Positions 1 through 8,904 of a stretch of DNA of 64,000 nt are shown here, one piece after another; positions within the stretch are counted from its first letter, which is position 1; the number at the start of each line of letters is the position of its first letter. The notes beneath the pieces were generated by a model. It was not told the DNA's origin. It did no database searches and was given only the letters and a program-made list of their open reading frames with translations. This DNA comes from Tabrizicola caldifontis (GTDB lineage: Bacteria > Pseudomonadota > Alphaproteobacteria > Rhodobacterales > Rhodobacteraceae). A program made the position numbers and the translations under genes. The stretch is taken from NCBI RefSeq assembly GCF_004762095.1, contig NZ_SIJH01000009.1, positions 97,723 to 161,722 on the forward strand, given 5' to 3'.

Positions 1-123
1 GGTCAGCCGCCAGGCCAAGGCATGGATTCGCTCGTAATGTCGACCGACCAGGGTGGCAAACGCCACGCGGTCGCCGTTGGCGGCGGCAGAGGCAAGCATC
101 TCGTCGGGTGTGTCCATCAGCAT
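1..123 (-). CDS. ECF-type RNA polymerase sigma factor, N-terminal fragment (cut by window edge)
   Basis: Only the first 41 codons are present; the gene continues beyond base 1. Reading the minus strand from ATG at 123 (a second ATG lies at 117) gives a short acidic start followed by FATLVGRHYERIHALAWRLT, which matches sigma-70 region 2.1/2.2 of small group-4 (ECF) sigma factors, where this helix begins core RNA polymerase binding. The gene is downstream of, and on the same strand as, the peptidoglycan-binding protein, but a strong terminator lies between them, so it probably has its own promoter. Regions 2.4 and 4 and any anti-sigma partner are outside the window, so the regulon cannot be guessed. 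Confidence 0.8.
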   Translation of the reverse strand, partial: MLMDTPDEMLASAAANGDRVAFATLVGRHYERIHALAWRLT

Positions 124-195
124 CACGTTATCTGCGACGCAAGCCGGGCGGCAATTCTTGGGCCGCGCCCGGAAATCCTTGCCCCGGACGAAAAG

Positions 196-228
196 ACCCC
201 CGGTCCGGTCAGGGTCCGGTCCGGGGGT
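196..228 (-). terminator. Rho-independent terminator of the peptidoglycan-binding protein gene
   Basis: Arms 196-208 and 216-228 form a 13-bp stem with one mismatch around a 7-nt loop. On the minus strand the hairpin is followed by TCTTTTCG. It lies 40 bases past the stop codon at 269 and before the sigma factor start at 123. Confidence 0.8.
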
Positions 229-268
229 TGGGTGCCTGATCTTGGGTGCGATCACTTGGGGAGAGGGA

Positions 269-778
269 TCAGAAGATCAGGCTGTCGTAGACCGCGAAGG
301 CGGTGTTGGTGGCCGACAGGCGGTTGCTCAGCCCTTCGTCGCGGGCATAGGCAAGGATCGCGTTGTAAGTACGGGGACCGAACGCGCCGTCGATGCCGCC
401 AGTATAATAGCCCCAGGCCCGCAGATTGCGCTGGATCGCCTTGCGTTCGGCCAGCGAGTACCGGTTGAAGGCAAGCGCCGCCGGGGTCGAATGGATCGAG
501 GTGGCGGGTTGGACATAGACCGGGGCCGGCTGGACATAGACTGGTGCAGGCTGGACATAGACGGGCGCCGGGGCCGCCGAATGGCCACGGTCGTAAAGCC
601 GGGCCTTGCGGTTGATCTTCAGAAGCTCGTCCACGATGACGGCGGTGGCGACACCGGCAACAAAGCCCTTTTCCTTGTCGTTCAAGGCGAGGGCGGGCGC
701 GGCGGGGACGGCCGCAATCGCGGCGGCGGTCAGCGCGGCGACCAGATTGCGTTTCGCGGTCATGGCAACGGGCAGCAT
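269..778 (-). CDS. Secreted peptidoglycan-binding domain protein
   Basis: This is a 169-residue exported protein. The ATG at 778 is chosen because AAAGGAAA lies about 6 bases upstream; a second ATG at 763 has no such site. Residues 1-31 form a Sec signal peptide ending in PALA. A proline-rich spacer follows, with three near-identical copies of a 7-residue PAPVYVQ unit. Residues 108-160 match a PG_binding_1 fold (AIQRNLRAWGYYTGGIDGAFG), the small helical domain that anchors proteins to murein. There is no catalytic domain, so it is probably a wall-associated accessory protein. The gene appears monocistronic and is closed by a terminator at 196-228. Confidence 0.8.
   Translation of the reverse strand: MLPVAMTAKRNLVAALTAAAIAAVPAAPALALNDKEKGFVAGVATAVIVDELLKINRKARLYDRGHSAAPAPVYVQPAPVYVQPAPVYVQPATSIHSTPAALAFNRYSLAERKAIQRNLRAWGYYTGGIDGAFGPRTYNAILAYARDEGLSNRLSATNTAFAVYDSLIF
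510..572. repeat. Three tandem 21-bp coding repeats
   Basis: Copies at 510-530, 531-551 and 552-572 each begin TGGACATAGAC and differ only in the last ten bases. They encode the PAPVYVQ units of the linker in the 269-778 protein, so copy number can change without a frameshift. Confidence 0.85.
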
Positions 779-888
779 GGCGTTTCCTTTCGTGGTGCAC
801 CCGGAGTGTCCGGGGCGATGCCACGAGGTATGGGCATGGCCGCTGCGATAGGCAAAAACGCTGGTGTGTTAGGGAAGAACGTCTGTTT

Positions 889-901
889 GTTATCGGATAA
901 C
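889..901. promoter_or_regulatory. Perfect 13-bp palindrome upstream of the peptidoglycan-binding protein gene
   Basis: GTTATC-G-GATAAC is perfectly symmetric and sits in the most AT-rich stretch between the 778 start and the decayed SDR gene. It could be an operator or part of a promoter. No cognate regulator is encoded nearby, so the role is inferred only from symmetry and position. Confidence 0.35.
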
Positions 902-924
902 GGAATAGATCTCAAAGCCTTGGG

Positions 925-1269
925 TCACGCCGGTCGCATCGGCAGACAGCAGCCCACCCTGTCCAGGCCGTCTTCCTGCCGCGTGTCCGGGTCGAGGGCG
1001 TCGAAGTTGCAGGCACCGTTCGACCGGATGTTCACGATCTTGCGCGCGCCCGGCCGCCCCGCCATCGCCTTCACCGCCTGCCGGCAGTATTGGAAGGCGG
1101 AACGGAAGTTGATCCGCCTCTGCCGCTCCGGTTTCGCCGCGGGGATCTCGGGAAAGCCCGACATGAAGCATGTTCCGGCATTGTTGATCAGCACATCCAG
1201 CCCGCCGAAGCGGGATGCCAGGCGATCGAACAGTCCGGCGATGGCGTCTTTCTCGGTCGGGTCCACGAT
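925..1269 (-). pseudogene. Decayed short-chain dehydrogenase/reductase
   Basis: The minus strand reads in one frame through DPTEKDAIAGLFDRL, then GGLDVLINNAGT (the conserved NNAG of classical SDR enzymes), then a helix ending in KIVNIRSNGA. These are the middle motifs of an SDR in correct order. A TAA stop at 1270-1272 separates this stretch from the place where the N-terminal TGxxxGxG cofactor motif should be, and no such motif is recognisable upstream up to about 1,400. After the NIRS strand the protein degenerates and stops at 925 without the catalytic YxxxK. Both cofactor and catalytic motifs are missing, so this is read as a gene relic. Confidence 0.7.
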
Positions 1270-1420
1270 TTAGGGAAAGAAGCGCTCGCACGCGGCAGTA
1301 ACGGTCAACAGCACGCCGTCGTCGAGGATCACGCCAACCAACGCAACCCGTCGGCGAGAAGCCGGTCCGTGAAGGCCCGGCCCGGGCCTCCGGCCTAGCC
1401 GATCGCGACCGCGACGCGGT

Positions 1421-2275
1421 TCATCCCGGGGCTTTCGGAAGGGCGTCGAAATCGGCTGCCGAGTGGCGCTCGGGCAGCTGTTCCCAAGGTTCGCCCCAGT
1501 TGCGGTTGACCTTGCGCCCCCGGATCACGGCGGGGCGGGCGTCGATGCGTTTCGCCCATGCAAGGACATGGGCGTAGCTTTGCACATCAAGGAATTCGGC
1601 CGCGTTGTAGGCCCGCCCCAGCACCAGGTTGCCGTACCAGGCCCAGATCGCGATGTCGGCCAGCGAATAGATTCCAGCCATCCATTCGTTTTCCGCCAGG
1701 TGCCGGTTCAGCACGTCCAGCTGGCGCTTCGTTTCCATCGCGTAGCGGTTGATCGCGTATTCGATCTTCATCGGGGCGTAGGCGTAGAAATGCCCGAACC
1801 CCCCACCGACAAAGGGGGCAGATCCCATCTGCCAGAACAGCCAGCTGAACATCTCGGTCCGCTGCCGGGGGTCTTCGGGGATGAAGGCCCCTCCGAACTT
1901 CTCGGCGAGATACAGCATGATCGAGGCGCTTTCGAACACGCGCTGCGGCGGGTTCAGCGAATGATCCATCAGCGCCGGGATCTTTGAGTTGGGGTTCACC
2001 TTCACGAAGCCCGAGCCGAACTGGTCGCCTTTCGAGATCTCGATCAGCCAGGCGTCATATTCGGCGGGATGCCCGGCCTCCAGCAGCTCTTCCAGCAGGA
2101 TCGAGACCTTCACCCCGTTCGGCGTGGCAAGAGAATAGAGCTGCAACGGATGCCGCCCCACAGGCAGCTCCTTTTCATGCGTCGGCCCGGCGATGGGGCG
2201 ATTGATGCTGGCGAAGCTGCCGCCGGATGGCTGCTCCCATTTCCAGACCTTCGGGGGAATGTAGTCGTTGGACAT
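1421..2275 (-). CDS. yghU: Glutathione-dependent disulfide-bond oxidoreductase, YghU-type GST
   Basis: This 284-residue protein matches Escherichia coli YghU in length and plan. It has a long N-terminal arm (1-40), a thioredoxin-like domain from about 43 to 130 with LYSLATPNGVKVSILLEEL, and an all-helical C-terminal domain. In YghU the TPN segment (Asn53 here) replaces the usual catalytic Ser/Tyr/Cys of glutathione transferases, and the enzyme binds two glutathiones and reduces disulfides. The NPNSKIPAL cis-proline and FESASIMLYLAEKFG glutathione-binding segments are intact. It is cytoplasmic and probably concerned with redox defence. A terminator upstream (2381-2401) suggests that it is transcribed separately from gabD. 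Confidence 0.9.
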   Translation of the reverse strand: MSNDYIPPKVWKWEQPSGGSFASINRPIAGPTHEKELPVGRHPLQLYSLATPNGVKVSILLEELLEAGHPAEYDAWLIEISKGDQFGSGFVKVNPNSKIPALMDHSLNPPQRVFESASIMLYLAEKFGGAFIPEDPRQRTEMFSWLFWQMGSAPFVGGGFGHFYAYAPMKIEYAINRYAMETKRQLDVLNRHLAENEWMAGIYSLADIAIWAWYGNLVLGRAYNAAEFLDVQSYAHVLAWAKRIDARPAVIRGRKVNRNWGEPWEQLPERHSAADFDALPKAPG

Positions 2276-2380
2276 ACGCCTGCTCTTGCTGCCGCAGAAT
2301 GTTTCGCCGCAACGCTAGTCCATCCCTTGCGGCGCCACCAGTGGGGCGCGACGGCGGGTTGGCTCTGCGAAAATGCACAA

Positions 2381-2401
2381 GGGGCGGCACCTCGCCGCCC
2401 C
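2381..2401 (-). terminator. Terminator hairpin after gabD
   Basis: An 8-bp perfect GC stem (2381-2388 with 2394-2401, 5-nt loop) lies 23 bases past the gabD stop on the minus strand and is followed by TTGTGCATTTT. Confidence 0.65.
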
Positions 2402-2424
2402 CTGCCAGCTCTGCGTCAGACCGG

Positions 2425-3903
2425 TCAGATCGACAGGCAGACGTATTTCAGCTCCATGTAGTCGTCGATCCCGTGCCGGCTGCCCTCGCGGCCGAGACCC
2501 GACTGCTTCACTCCGCCGAACGGCGCCATCTCGTTCGAGATCAGGCCGGTGTTGACGCCGACCATGCCGTACTCCAGCGCCTCCTGAACGCGGGTGATGC
2601 GGCCGATGTCGCGGGCGTAGAAATAGGAGGCCAGGCCGAAGATCGTGTTGTTGGCCATGGCGATGACCTCTTCCTCGGTCTCGAAGCGGAAGAGGGGCGC
2701 GAGCGGGCCAAAGGTTTCCTCCTGCGCGACCTTCATGTCGGGCTTCACTCCGGTGACGACCGTGGGTTCGAAGAAGGTTCCGCCCAGCTCGTGCCGGTGG
2801 CCGCCGGTGACGACCTTTCCGCCGCCGGCCAGCACGTCCTGGATATGCTCCTCGACCTTCTCGACCGCGGCCTCGTTGATCAGCGGGCCGGTGGTGACGC
2901 CGGGCTTCAGCCCGTCGCCGATGGTCAGCTTCTTCACCGCCGCCGCCAGCTTTTCGGCGAAGGCATCATAGACGCCGGCCTGCACATAGATCCGGTTGGC
3001 GCAGACGCAGGTCTGGCCATTGTTGCGGAACTTGGAAATCATCGCCCCTTCCACCGCCGCGTCCAGGTCGGCGTCGTCGAAGACGATGAACGGCGCGTTG
3101 CCGCCCAGTTCCATGCTGCATTTCAGCACCTGCTGCGCCGCCTGCCGCAGCAGGATCCGCCCGACCTCGGTGGACCCGGTGAAGGTCAGCTTGCGCACCA
3201 GCGGATTCTCGCAGAACTCCTTGCCGATGTCCGAGGAATGGGTCGAGGTGATGACCGAGAACAGCCCCGCCGGTACGCCCGCGCGTTCGGCCAGCACGGC
3301 CAGCGCCAGCGCCGACAGCGGCGTTTCGGCCGCCGGGCGCGCGACGAAACCGCAGCCCGCCGCCAGCGCCGGGGCGACCTTGCGCGCGATCATCGCGTTG
3401 GGGAAGTTCCAGGGCGTGATCGAGGCCGCGACGCCGATCGGCTGCTTCAGCACATGGATGCGCTTGTCGCGCTGATGGCCGGGGATGATGTCGCCATAGG
3501 TGCGCTTGGCTTCCTCGCCGTAGAATTCGATGTAGCTGGCGCCATAGGCGATCTCGCCCTTGGCCTCGGCAAGCGGCTTGCCCATCTCGGCGGTCAGGAT
3601 GGTGGCCAGGTCGTCCTGGTTGGCCATGCACAGGTCGAACCAGCGCCGCAGGATCTGGGCGCGTTCCTTGGCGGTGCGGCCAGCCCATTCGCGATGCGCG
3701 GCATGGGCGGCCTTGATCGCGCGGGCGGTTTCCGCCCGGCCAAGGTTCGGCAGCTGGCAGATCACGTCGCCGCGCGCGGGGTTGGTGACGGGGAAGGTCG
3801 TGCCGTCGTCGGCGGCGATCCATTCGCCGGCGACATAGGCCTTGGTCGCCAGAAGCGACGGATCCTTCAGAAGCGATGCAAGATCGGTGACGGAATCGAG
3901 CAT
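2425..3903 (-). CDS. gabD: NAD(P)-dependent succinate-semialdehyde dehydrogenase
   Basis: The 492-residue protein is a full-length aldehyde dehydrogenase of the GabD subfamily, which oxidises succinate semialdehyde to succinate at the end of GABA degradation. Visible landmarks are [14 protein letters not shown] (cofactor and substrate channel, about 162-174), FTGSTEVG (241-248), the general base in MELGGNAP (Glu265) and the catalytic cysteine in [13 protein letters not shown] (Cys299, with Cys301 next to it as in GabD enzymes). One oddity is the strand usually ending VVKPA or VLKPA, which here reads FVARPA: Arg189 replaces the cofactor-contacting lysine. No GABA transaminase is adjacent, so the source of semialdehyde is not shown by context. 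Confidence 0.9.
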   Translation of the reverse strand: MLDSVTDLASLLKDPSLLATKAYVAGEWIAADDGTTFPVTNPARGDVICQLPNLGRAETARAIKAAHAAHREWAGRTAKERAQILRRWFDLCMANQDDLATILTAEMGKPLAEAKGEIAYGASYIEFYGEEAKRTYGDIIPGHQRDKRIHVLKQPIGVAASITPWNFPNAMIARKVAPALAAGCGFVARPAAETPLSALALAVLAERAGVPAGLFSVITSTHSSDIGKEFCENPLVRKLTFTGSTEVGRILLRQAAQQVLKCSMELGGNAPFIVFDDADLDAAVEGAMISKFRNNGQTCVCANRIYVQAGVYDAFAEKLAAAVKKLTIGDGLKPGVTTGPLINEAAVEKVEEHIQDVLAGGGKVVTGGHRHELGGTFFEPTVVTGVKPDMKVAQEETFGPLAPLFRFETEEEVIAMANNTIFGLASYFYARDIGRITRVQEALEYGMVGVNTGLISNEMAPFGGVKQSGLGREGSRHGIDDYMELKYVCLSI

Positions 3904-4093
3904 GGGTGGGCCCTCCTTATGCTTTGGGCGACAGGTGCCACGCGGGGCCGGGTATGTCCAGTTCCAAGCCTGCCTTGTGCCAGGATTTGATCAAACCTGG
4001 CCGCGTCTGGACCGAAGCGCCAGCATTTTCGAAATCTCCGGCCCGTAGCCTTTGAAAGCTCCGATGTGATTTCCTCGATGAACTCGCCCGCGC

Positions 4094-4423
4094 TCAGCCG
4101 TTCGCGTGCATCCGCTCGATATAGGCGCGCATCTCTTCGGCCTCATGGCGCGCCTCGCGCAGACCCTCCATCGCGGCCTTCAGCTCGGCCTCTGTCTGGT
4201 TGATCTGGTTCATGAGCTCGGCCTCGCGCTGTTCCAGATAGGCCAGCGCCTGGTCGCGCAATTCCTCGGCCTCGTGAAGGGATTGGGCGAGCCTGTCCAT
4301 CTCGGCCATGTCGCCACCCTTGACCCGGGTGAAGCGGTGCAGAAGCCAGTGCGTGAACCAGCCCATCGCGAAGGCGACAAGCAGGATGATGGCGGTGGCG
4401 ATGACGAATTCCGTGCGGTTCAT
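4094..4423 (-). CDS. Small inner-membrane coiled-coil protein
   Basis: I do not recognise a named family. The 109-residue protein has one N-terminal transmembrane helix (about 7-26, AIILLVAFAMGWFTHWLL), then a basic patch, then a long highly charged helix (about 38-107) rich in Glu, Ala and Arg with heptad spacing, likely a cytoplasmic coiled coil. Its ATG overlaps the stop of the upstream OmpA-like gene by four bases (ATGA), so the two are translationally coupled and probably act together at the envelope. Confidence 0.75.
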   Translation of the reverse strand: MNRTEFVIATAIILLVAFAMGWFTHWLLHRFTRVKGGDMAEMDRLAQSLHEAEELRDQALAYLEQREAELMNQINQTEAELKAAMEGLREARHEAEEMRAYIERMHANG

Positions 4424-6522
4424 TGGTCTTCCCCGGCCTTCAGGTCGGCAGGCCGCGGCAAGGGTCGTATCGTCTTTTCCGCCGGAGCGACAGAGGGGCT
4501 GGTGTCATTCGAGAAATCCGGTCCTTCGCCGCCGGTCGCCGGTGCTGCGCCAGGCCCCGCCGTACCGGCCGGGGGCAACGCCGCGCCATCGGCGCCAACT
4601 GCGGTGCCTTCGGCCGGAGCTACACCCGCATCCTGCACCATGGCGGCATGGTCGCCCTTCAGCACGAATTCGATCCGCCGGTTGGCTTCTCGCCCCTCTT
4701 CGGTGGCATTGTCGGCGATCGGGGTCGATTCGCCATACCCGACTGCCGTCATGCCCGAGATGTCCACCCGCCGGCCCTGAAGGGCCATCAGAACCGCCTC
4801 GGCCCGGGCCTGGCTGAGCGCCTTGTTCCCGCCTTCGGACCCCTGGCTGTCGGTATGACCTGCAATCTCCATCTGCATGGGCGGGCAGGCGGTCAGGATG
4901 GCGGCCAGTTCGTCCAGCACGGGTCGGGCACCGGCAGCCAGTTCGGCCGAGGCCGGAGTGAAGGTGATCTTCGTCCGCGCGATCACGGCATTCACGTCCG
5001 CCGCGCATTCTTCCGGCGTGGGAAGCGAGGCGACGGGATCCAGCGCCTTGTCGTAGCGGACATTCACCCTGAAGGTCTGGCCCTGGCCCAGCTTGCCCGA
5101 CAGGATCTGGGTGATGCGGCCCCGCGTCTCCTGCGAGCCGGTGACGCCGGTCACTTCCACCGTGTCGGCCCGCACCAGAAGCGAGCCGTATTCGACCTCG
5201 GCCAGAGCCTCGAGGCCGGCCAGCACCCGAAGCGGCCAGCCATCGGGCAGGGTTTCGTCCACGCGGGTGGCGGTGCGCACCTCGGCACCCTCGAAAGCGG
5301 CGCGGGCAAAGGCATCGACCGCCTGGCGCTGCAATTCGTCGGTCAGTCTTCCGCGCAGGTCCAGCTTGCCGGCCTCGGTCAGGACAGCAGTGAATTCGGC
5401 TGGTCCCTGGGTCGAGCTTTCCGCCTTTTCCAGTGTCGAGGTCAGCGAAAAGGCATCGGGCAGGCTGGTTTCCAGTTCGCCCACGACCTTGTCGAAGGTG
5501 GCCTGCGGCACGTCACTGCCGGCCAGAAGCGTCACGTCGGCATCGGAAAAGGTGATCGATCCCGATCCCAGTTCCTTGACCGCACGAATTGCCAGCACCA
5601 CGGCTTCGGCCCAGCGCGGGGTCGGCGTGCCAAGGCCGATCCTGCAGTTCGGCGTGCCCGTGACGCCGGCGGCGGTGGCAGCGGCAAGGATCTGGCGCTG
5701 GGCCCGCTCGGTATCGGCCGAGCAGCTGTCGAAGCGTGCACCCTCGGTATCGACAACGAAGCGCAAGGTGAAGGGCGTGATCACCGGACGGGGGGCCGAT
5801 ATGTCCAGAACCAGCCGCACGTCCTGCGGCGCGAGCGCCCGCAGTTCGTTTTCAAGTCGCCGCTTTTCGGCGGCACTGTCGGAAATTGCCGTGACCTCGA
5901 CCCGGTCGGCCATGACCGAGACCTTCGACCGCGGCAGACGCTTCAGCGCCTCCAGCCCGAATGCCAGTGCCGTCCCCCAGGTCTCGGGCGCCGGGTAATC
6001 GGCCAGTTCCAGCATGTTGGTCGGCTCGATTCCCGGTGTGAGCTGCCCCGCCGCTTCGGCAAGCTCGGCTTCGGAAAGGCTGTTTTCGCCGGGGTTTTCG
6101 GGCATCAGGCCGAACAGCTGGATTCCGTCTTCGGTCCGCAACATCTGAACGGAAAAATCCGGTGCCTTGATCGCGGCTGTCGGTGCGACCTCCAGCCCGT
6201 CGCGGATGCGCGAATTGTCCACCAGGGTGCCGACCATGTTCACGGCGCGGAAGCGGGCCGCCTCGTTCGGGGCGGTGCCGGTCAGGTGGACCTGGAGCCC
6301 GTCTGTGGTGACCGTGATCCAGTCGAGTTTCTGTTCTGCCAGCCGGGCGCTCACTACCTTTGCGGTACGTGTCTCGATCACCAGGGCGGTTGCATAGGCG
6401 ACGCCGACCATGACGGTCGCTGCCAGAAGGAAGGCAAGCAGTGCAAGCGTGGTTGCGGAAAACTGGCGAAGAAACTGGGGCAAGGCGGGTTCCGGTCGAC
6501 TCGGGGCAGGGCATTCGCCCAA
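4420..6522 (-). CDS. Large OmpA-domain envelope protein with BON-like repeats
   Basis: This 700-residue protein has an N-terminal transmembrane segment (about 22-50), a long periplasmic region with repeated two-strand/helix units typical of BON or OmpA-linker domains, and a C-terminal OmpA peptidoglycan-binding domain (about 525-635). The OmpA signature appears as ITFTPASAEL, then EIAGHTDSQGSEGGN, then ARAEAVLMAL and EANRRIEFVL, including the Asp and Arg residues that bind diaminopimelate. The last 60 residues are a low-complexity Pro/Ala/Gly tail. The start is the TTG at 6522, preceded by AGGA at about 6 bases. The gene lies 28 bases after ubiA on the same strand. It likely tethers the inner membrane to the wall. 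Confidence 0.8.
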   Translation of the reverse strand: MGECPAPSRPEPALPQFLRQFSATTLALLAFLLAATVMVGVAYATALVIETRTAKVVSARLAEQKLDWITVTTDGLQVHLTGTAPNEAARFRAVNMVGTLVDNSRIRDGLEVAPTAAIKAPDFSVQMLRTEDGIQLFGLMPENPGENSLSEAELAEAAGQLTPGIEPTNMLELADYPAPETWGTALAFGLEALKRLPRSKVSVMADRVEVTAISDSAAEKRRLENELRALAPQDVRLVLDISAPRPVITPFTLRFVVDTEGARFDSCSADTERAQRQILAAATAAGVTGTPNCRIGLGTPTPRWAEAVVLAIRAVKELGSGSITFSDADVTLLAGSDVPQATFDKVVGELETSLPDAFSLTSTLEKAESSTQGPAEFTAVLTEAGKLDLRGRLTDELQRQAVDAFARAAFEGAEVRTATRVDETLPDGWPLRVLAGLEALAEVEYGSLLVRADTVEVTGVTGSQETRGRITQILSGKLGQGQTFRVNVRYDKALDPVASLPTPEECAADVNAVIARTKITFTPASAELAAGARPVLDELAAILTACPPMQMEIAGHTDSQGSEGGNKALSQARAEAVLMALQGRRVDISGMTAVGYGESTPIADNATEEGREANRRIEFVLKGDHAAMVQDAGVAPAEGTAVGADGAALPPAGTAGPGAAPATGGEGPDFSNDTSPSVAPAEKTIRPLPRPADLKAGEDQ

Positions 6523-6550
6523 GGGTTCCTAGGCCTTCGCCGCCCGGGGT

Positions 6551-7525
6551 TCAACCAAGCCAGGCCGCGGCGGCAAGAAACGGCACAGGGATCAGGCCCG
6601 CGTCCCGGTTCGAACGGAAGACTGCAAGGCACGAGGCCGGGTCGTCCAGGTCGAGCGTCCGCATCTGCCACTGGAGGTGCCACCCCATCGCCCAGACACC
6701 CCCCAGCGCCACGACCAGCGCCAGCACCCGGCCCTGATCCACATGGGCCAGGATGACGGCGGCGGCGAACAGCAGCAGGGTCAGAACAAGGAAGGCGCGA
6801 AGCCAGAGGCGGCTGCGGTCGCCGAACAGCCGTGCGGTCGACTTAACCCCGATCAGTGCGTCGTCCTCGCGGTCCTGGTGGGCGTAGATCGTGTCGTAAT
6901 ACAATGTCCAGGCAATCCCGGCGGCATAAAGCAGCATGGCAGCCGGCGGCACGGTTCCCGCATGGGCAGCCCAGGCCAGCAGCGCGCCCCAGTTGAACGC
7001 TAGCCCCAGAAAGACCTGCGGCCACCAGGTGAAGCGCTTGGCGAAGGGATAGATCGCCACCAGCGCCAGGCTCGCCACCCCCAGCCCCACGGCCAGCCAG
7101 TTGTAGGTGAACAGGATCACCGCAGCCAGTGCCGCCTGCACCACCATCCAGATCAGAGCTGCCCGCACCGTGACCTGGCCCGAGGGGATCGGTCGGCTGC
7201 GCGTGCGCGTCACTGCGGCGTCGAACTCGCGGTCGGTGATGTCGTTCCAGGTGCAGCCCGCACCGCGCATCAGGAAGGCCCCCACCGCGCAGGAGACGAC
7301 CAGCCAGAGATCCCAGGCCCTGAAGCCCGAGACACCCCCGGCCAGAGCGATGGCCCAGAGGCAGGGAATCAGCAGAAGCCAGGTGCCCACTGGCCGGTCG
7401 GCGCGGGAAAGGCGCAGGTAGGGCCGGGTCGCTGTCGGGGCCAGACGGTCCACCCAGTTGTCCTTCGGCGCGTCTGCCACCCGCCCGGCGGGTTCGGCCT
7501 CTGGCATTTGCGGCGGAGGGGTCAT
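6551..7525 (-). CDS. ubiA: 4-hydroxybenzoate polyprenyltransferase
   Basis: UbiA attaches the polyprenyl tail to 4-hydroxybenzoate in ubiquinone synthesis, in the inner membrane. The 324-residue protein is almost entirely transmembrane helices. The first prenyl-diphosphate Mg2+ motif is present as NDITDREFDAAV in a loop after helix 2, and the second Asp-rich loop is YAHQDREDD. The conserved arginine pair follows the first motif (TRTRSRPIPSG). The ATG at 7525 was chosen over in-frame starts further upstream because those would run into the divergent rsmE. Only 12 bases separate the two start codons, so each promoter must lie inside the other gene's beginning. Confidence 0.95.
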   Translation of the reverse strand: MTPPPQMPEAEPAGRVADAPKDNWVDRLAPTATRPYLRLSRADRPVGTWLLLIPCLWAIALAGGVSGFRAWDLWLVVSCAVGAFLMRGAGCTWNDITDREFDAAVTRTRSRPIPSGQVTVRAALIWMVVQAALAAVILFTYNWLAVGLGVASLALVAIYPFAKRFTWWPQVFLGLAFNWGALLAWAAHAGTVPPAAMLLYAAGIAWTLYYDTIYAHQDREDDALIGVKSTARLFGDRSRLWLRAFLVLTLLLFAAAVILAHVDQGRVLALVVALGGVWAMGWHLQWQMRTLDLDDPASCLAVFRSNRDAGLIPVPFLAAAAWLG

Positions 7526-7537
7526 AGGTTCGCGCTC

Positions 7538-8254
7538 ATGTCGGATGTCAGGCTTCATGTAGACCAGCCGCTGGGACCGGGGCAAGCCGTGGCCCTCAGC
7601 CCGGACCAGGCGCATTACCTGGTGGGCGTGATGCGGCTGGGTAAGGGCGCGCCGGTCGTGCTGTTCAACGGGCGCGACGGCGAATGGCGCGCGGTGCTGA
7701 CCGCGGCAGGGAAACGGGGGGCAACTGCCACCTGCGAGGCCATGACCCGCCCCCTGGTGCTGCCGCCCGACCTGTGGCTTCTGTTCGCGCCGATCAAGAA
7801 GGCGCGGACCGATTTCATCGTGGAAAAGGCCGTTGAACTAGGTGTGCGTCGCATCCTGCCGGTGCAGACCCGGCACACCAATTCCGAACGTGTCCGGCAG
7901 GACCGCCTGCAGGCCCATGCCGTCGAGGCGGCAGAACAATGCGGCGCGACCTATGTGCCCGAGGTGGCGGATCTGACCACCCTTGACCGGGTGCTGGCCG
8001 CGTGGCCGGAAGGACGCCGGCTTTACTGGTGTGACGAGACGGCGGCAGGCCGTCCTGTGCTACTTGCACCGGCGGAAGGCCCCGCCGCTATCCTGATCGG
8101 GCCGGAAGGGGGATTTTCTGGCGACGAGGCAGCGAAGCTGCGCGCGCGACCGGACGTGGTGCCCCTGTCGCTTGGCCCGCGCATCCTGCGTGCCGATACC
8201 GCTGCCGTGGCCGCCATCACCCTGTGGCAGGCAGCCTGCGGAGACTGGCGGTGA
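7538..8254 (+). CDS. rsmE: 16S rRNA (uracil-1498-N3)-methyltransferase
   Basis: RsmE methylates U1498 of 16S rRNA in the 30S subunit using S-adenosylmethionine. The 238-residue sequence has the N-terminal PUA-like domain (HYLVGVMRL, about 26-34) and the C-terminal SPOUT knot with the diagnostic IGPEGGFSGDEA loop and SLGPRILRADTAAVAAI helix that bind the cofactor. It is divergent from ubiA. The stop overlaps the GTG start of the next gene (GTGA). Confidence 0.95.
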   Translation: MSDVRLHVDQPLGPGQAVALSPDQAHYLVGVMRLGKGAPVVLFNGRDGEWRAVLTAAGKRGATATCEAMTRPLVLPPDLWLLFAPIKKARTDFIVEKAVELGVRRILPVQTRHTNSERVRQDRLQAHAVEAAEQCGATYVPEVADLTTLDRVLAAWPEGRRLYWCDETAAGRPVLLAPAEGPAAILIGPEGGFSGDEAAKLRARPDVVPLSLGPRILRADTAAVAAITLWQAACGDWR

Positions 8255-8826
8255 GCTTCATCCGCCCCGAACTGCGTTTGGCGCTGGGACGGTGGCGCGA
8301 GGTGATCGCCGCCGGGGCGGTGGTCCTGCTTGGCGGCTGGATCGCCGCGCAGGGTGGCTTCTTCCTGTTGCCGATCGGCGGCGCGATCCTGCTTTTCGGC
8401 CTGGGCTGGGCGCTTTACGCTTTTCGCCGCCTGCGCTTTCGGCAATGGGGCGAGGCACCGGGCATCGTGCGCGTGACCGAGGCGCAGATCGCCTACATGG
8501 GGCCGCGCGTCGGCGGCTTTGTCGGCCTTCCCGACCTGGCCGAACTGCGGCTGCTGACCCTGCGCGGCCGCCGGGTCTGGAGGCTGCGGCAGGGGGATGG
8601 ACAGACGCTTTTCATCCCCGTCGAGGCCGAGGGCGCCGAGGCGCTGTTCGATGCTTTCGCGGCCCTGCCCGGCATGGATACGGCGGCCCTTGTGGCGGCC
8701 CTGGGGACCACGGCGGCATCGGACGGCAGGAACCTGGCGCTGGATGGTGCCGACCGGCTGATCTGGGCGCGCAGGGGCAGCGGTGTCGTGGTCCACGAGG
8801 CAGGCAGGGGATCTTACCCCTCTTGA
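8251..8826 (+). CDS. Conserved membrane protein of unknown function downstream of rsmE
   Basis: The 191-residue product has two closely spaced N-terminal transmembrane helices (about 18-55, joined by a short glycine turn) and a cytoplasmic domain of about 130 residues rich in beta-strand patterns. No named domain is recognised. The GTG at 8251 is chosen because it overlaps the rsmE stop by four bases and has GGAG eight bases upstream; an earlier GTG at 8224 would lie inside rsmE. The coupling implies co-expression with rsmE. Confidence 0.75.
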   Translation: MSFIRPELRLALGRWREVIAAGAVVLLGGWIAAQGGFFLLPIGGAILLFGLGWALYAFRRLRFRQWGEAPGIVRVTEAQIAYMGPRVGGFVGLPDLAELRLLTLRGRRVWRLRQGDGQTLFIPVEAEGAEALFDAFAALPGMDTAALVAALGTTAASDGRNLALDGADRLIWARRGSGVVVHEAGRGSYPS

Positions 8827-8904
8827 CTTGGCCCTCTGCCCTTGACACCTCTTGGCGCCCGGCACCTTGTGCCGGAGAAGACCCGCCAGCCCGGAGCTTG
8901 CACC

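Noticed and set aside
510..572. Three regularly spaced repeats considered as a CRISPR remnant
   Set aside because: The units are contiguous with no spacers and encode the in-frame PAPVYVQ linker.
2227..3990. 587-codon plus-strand open frame opposite gabD
   Set aside because: Antisense shadow; gabD has full-length family motifs on the other strand.
4423..6756. 777-codon plus-strand open frame opposite the OmpA-like gene
   Set aside because: It is the antisense shadow of a well-supported gene; high GC at codon position 3 keeps this frame open. No family resemblance.
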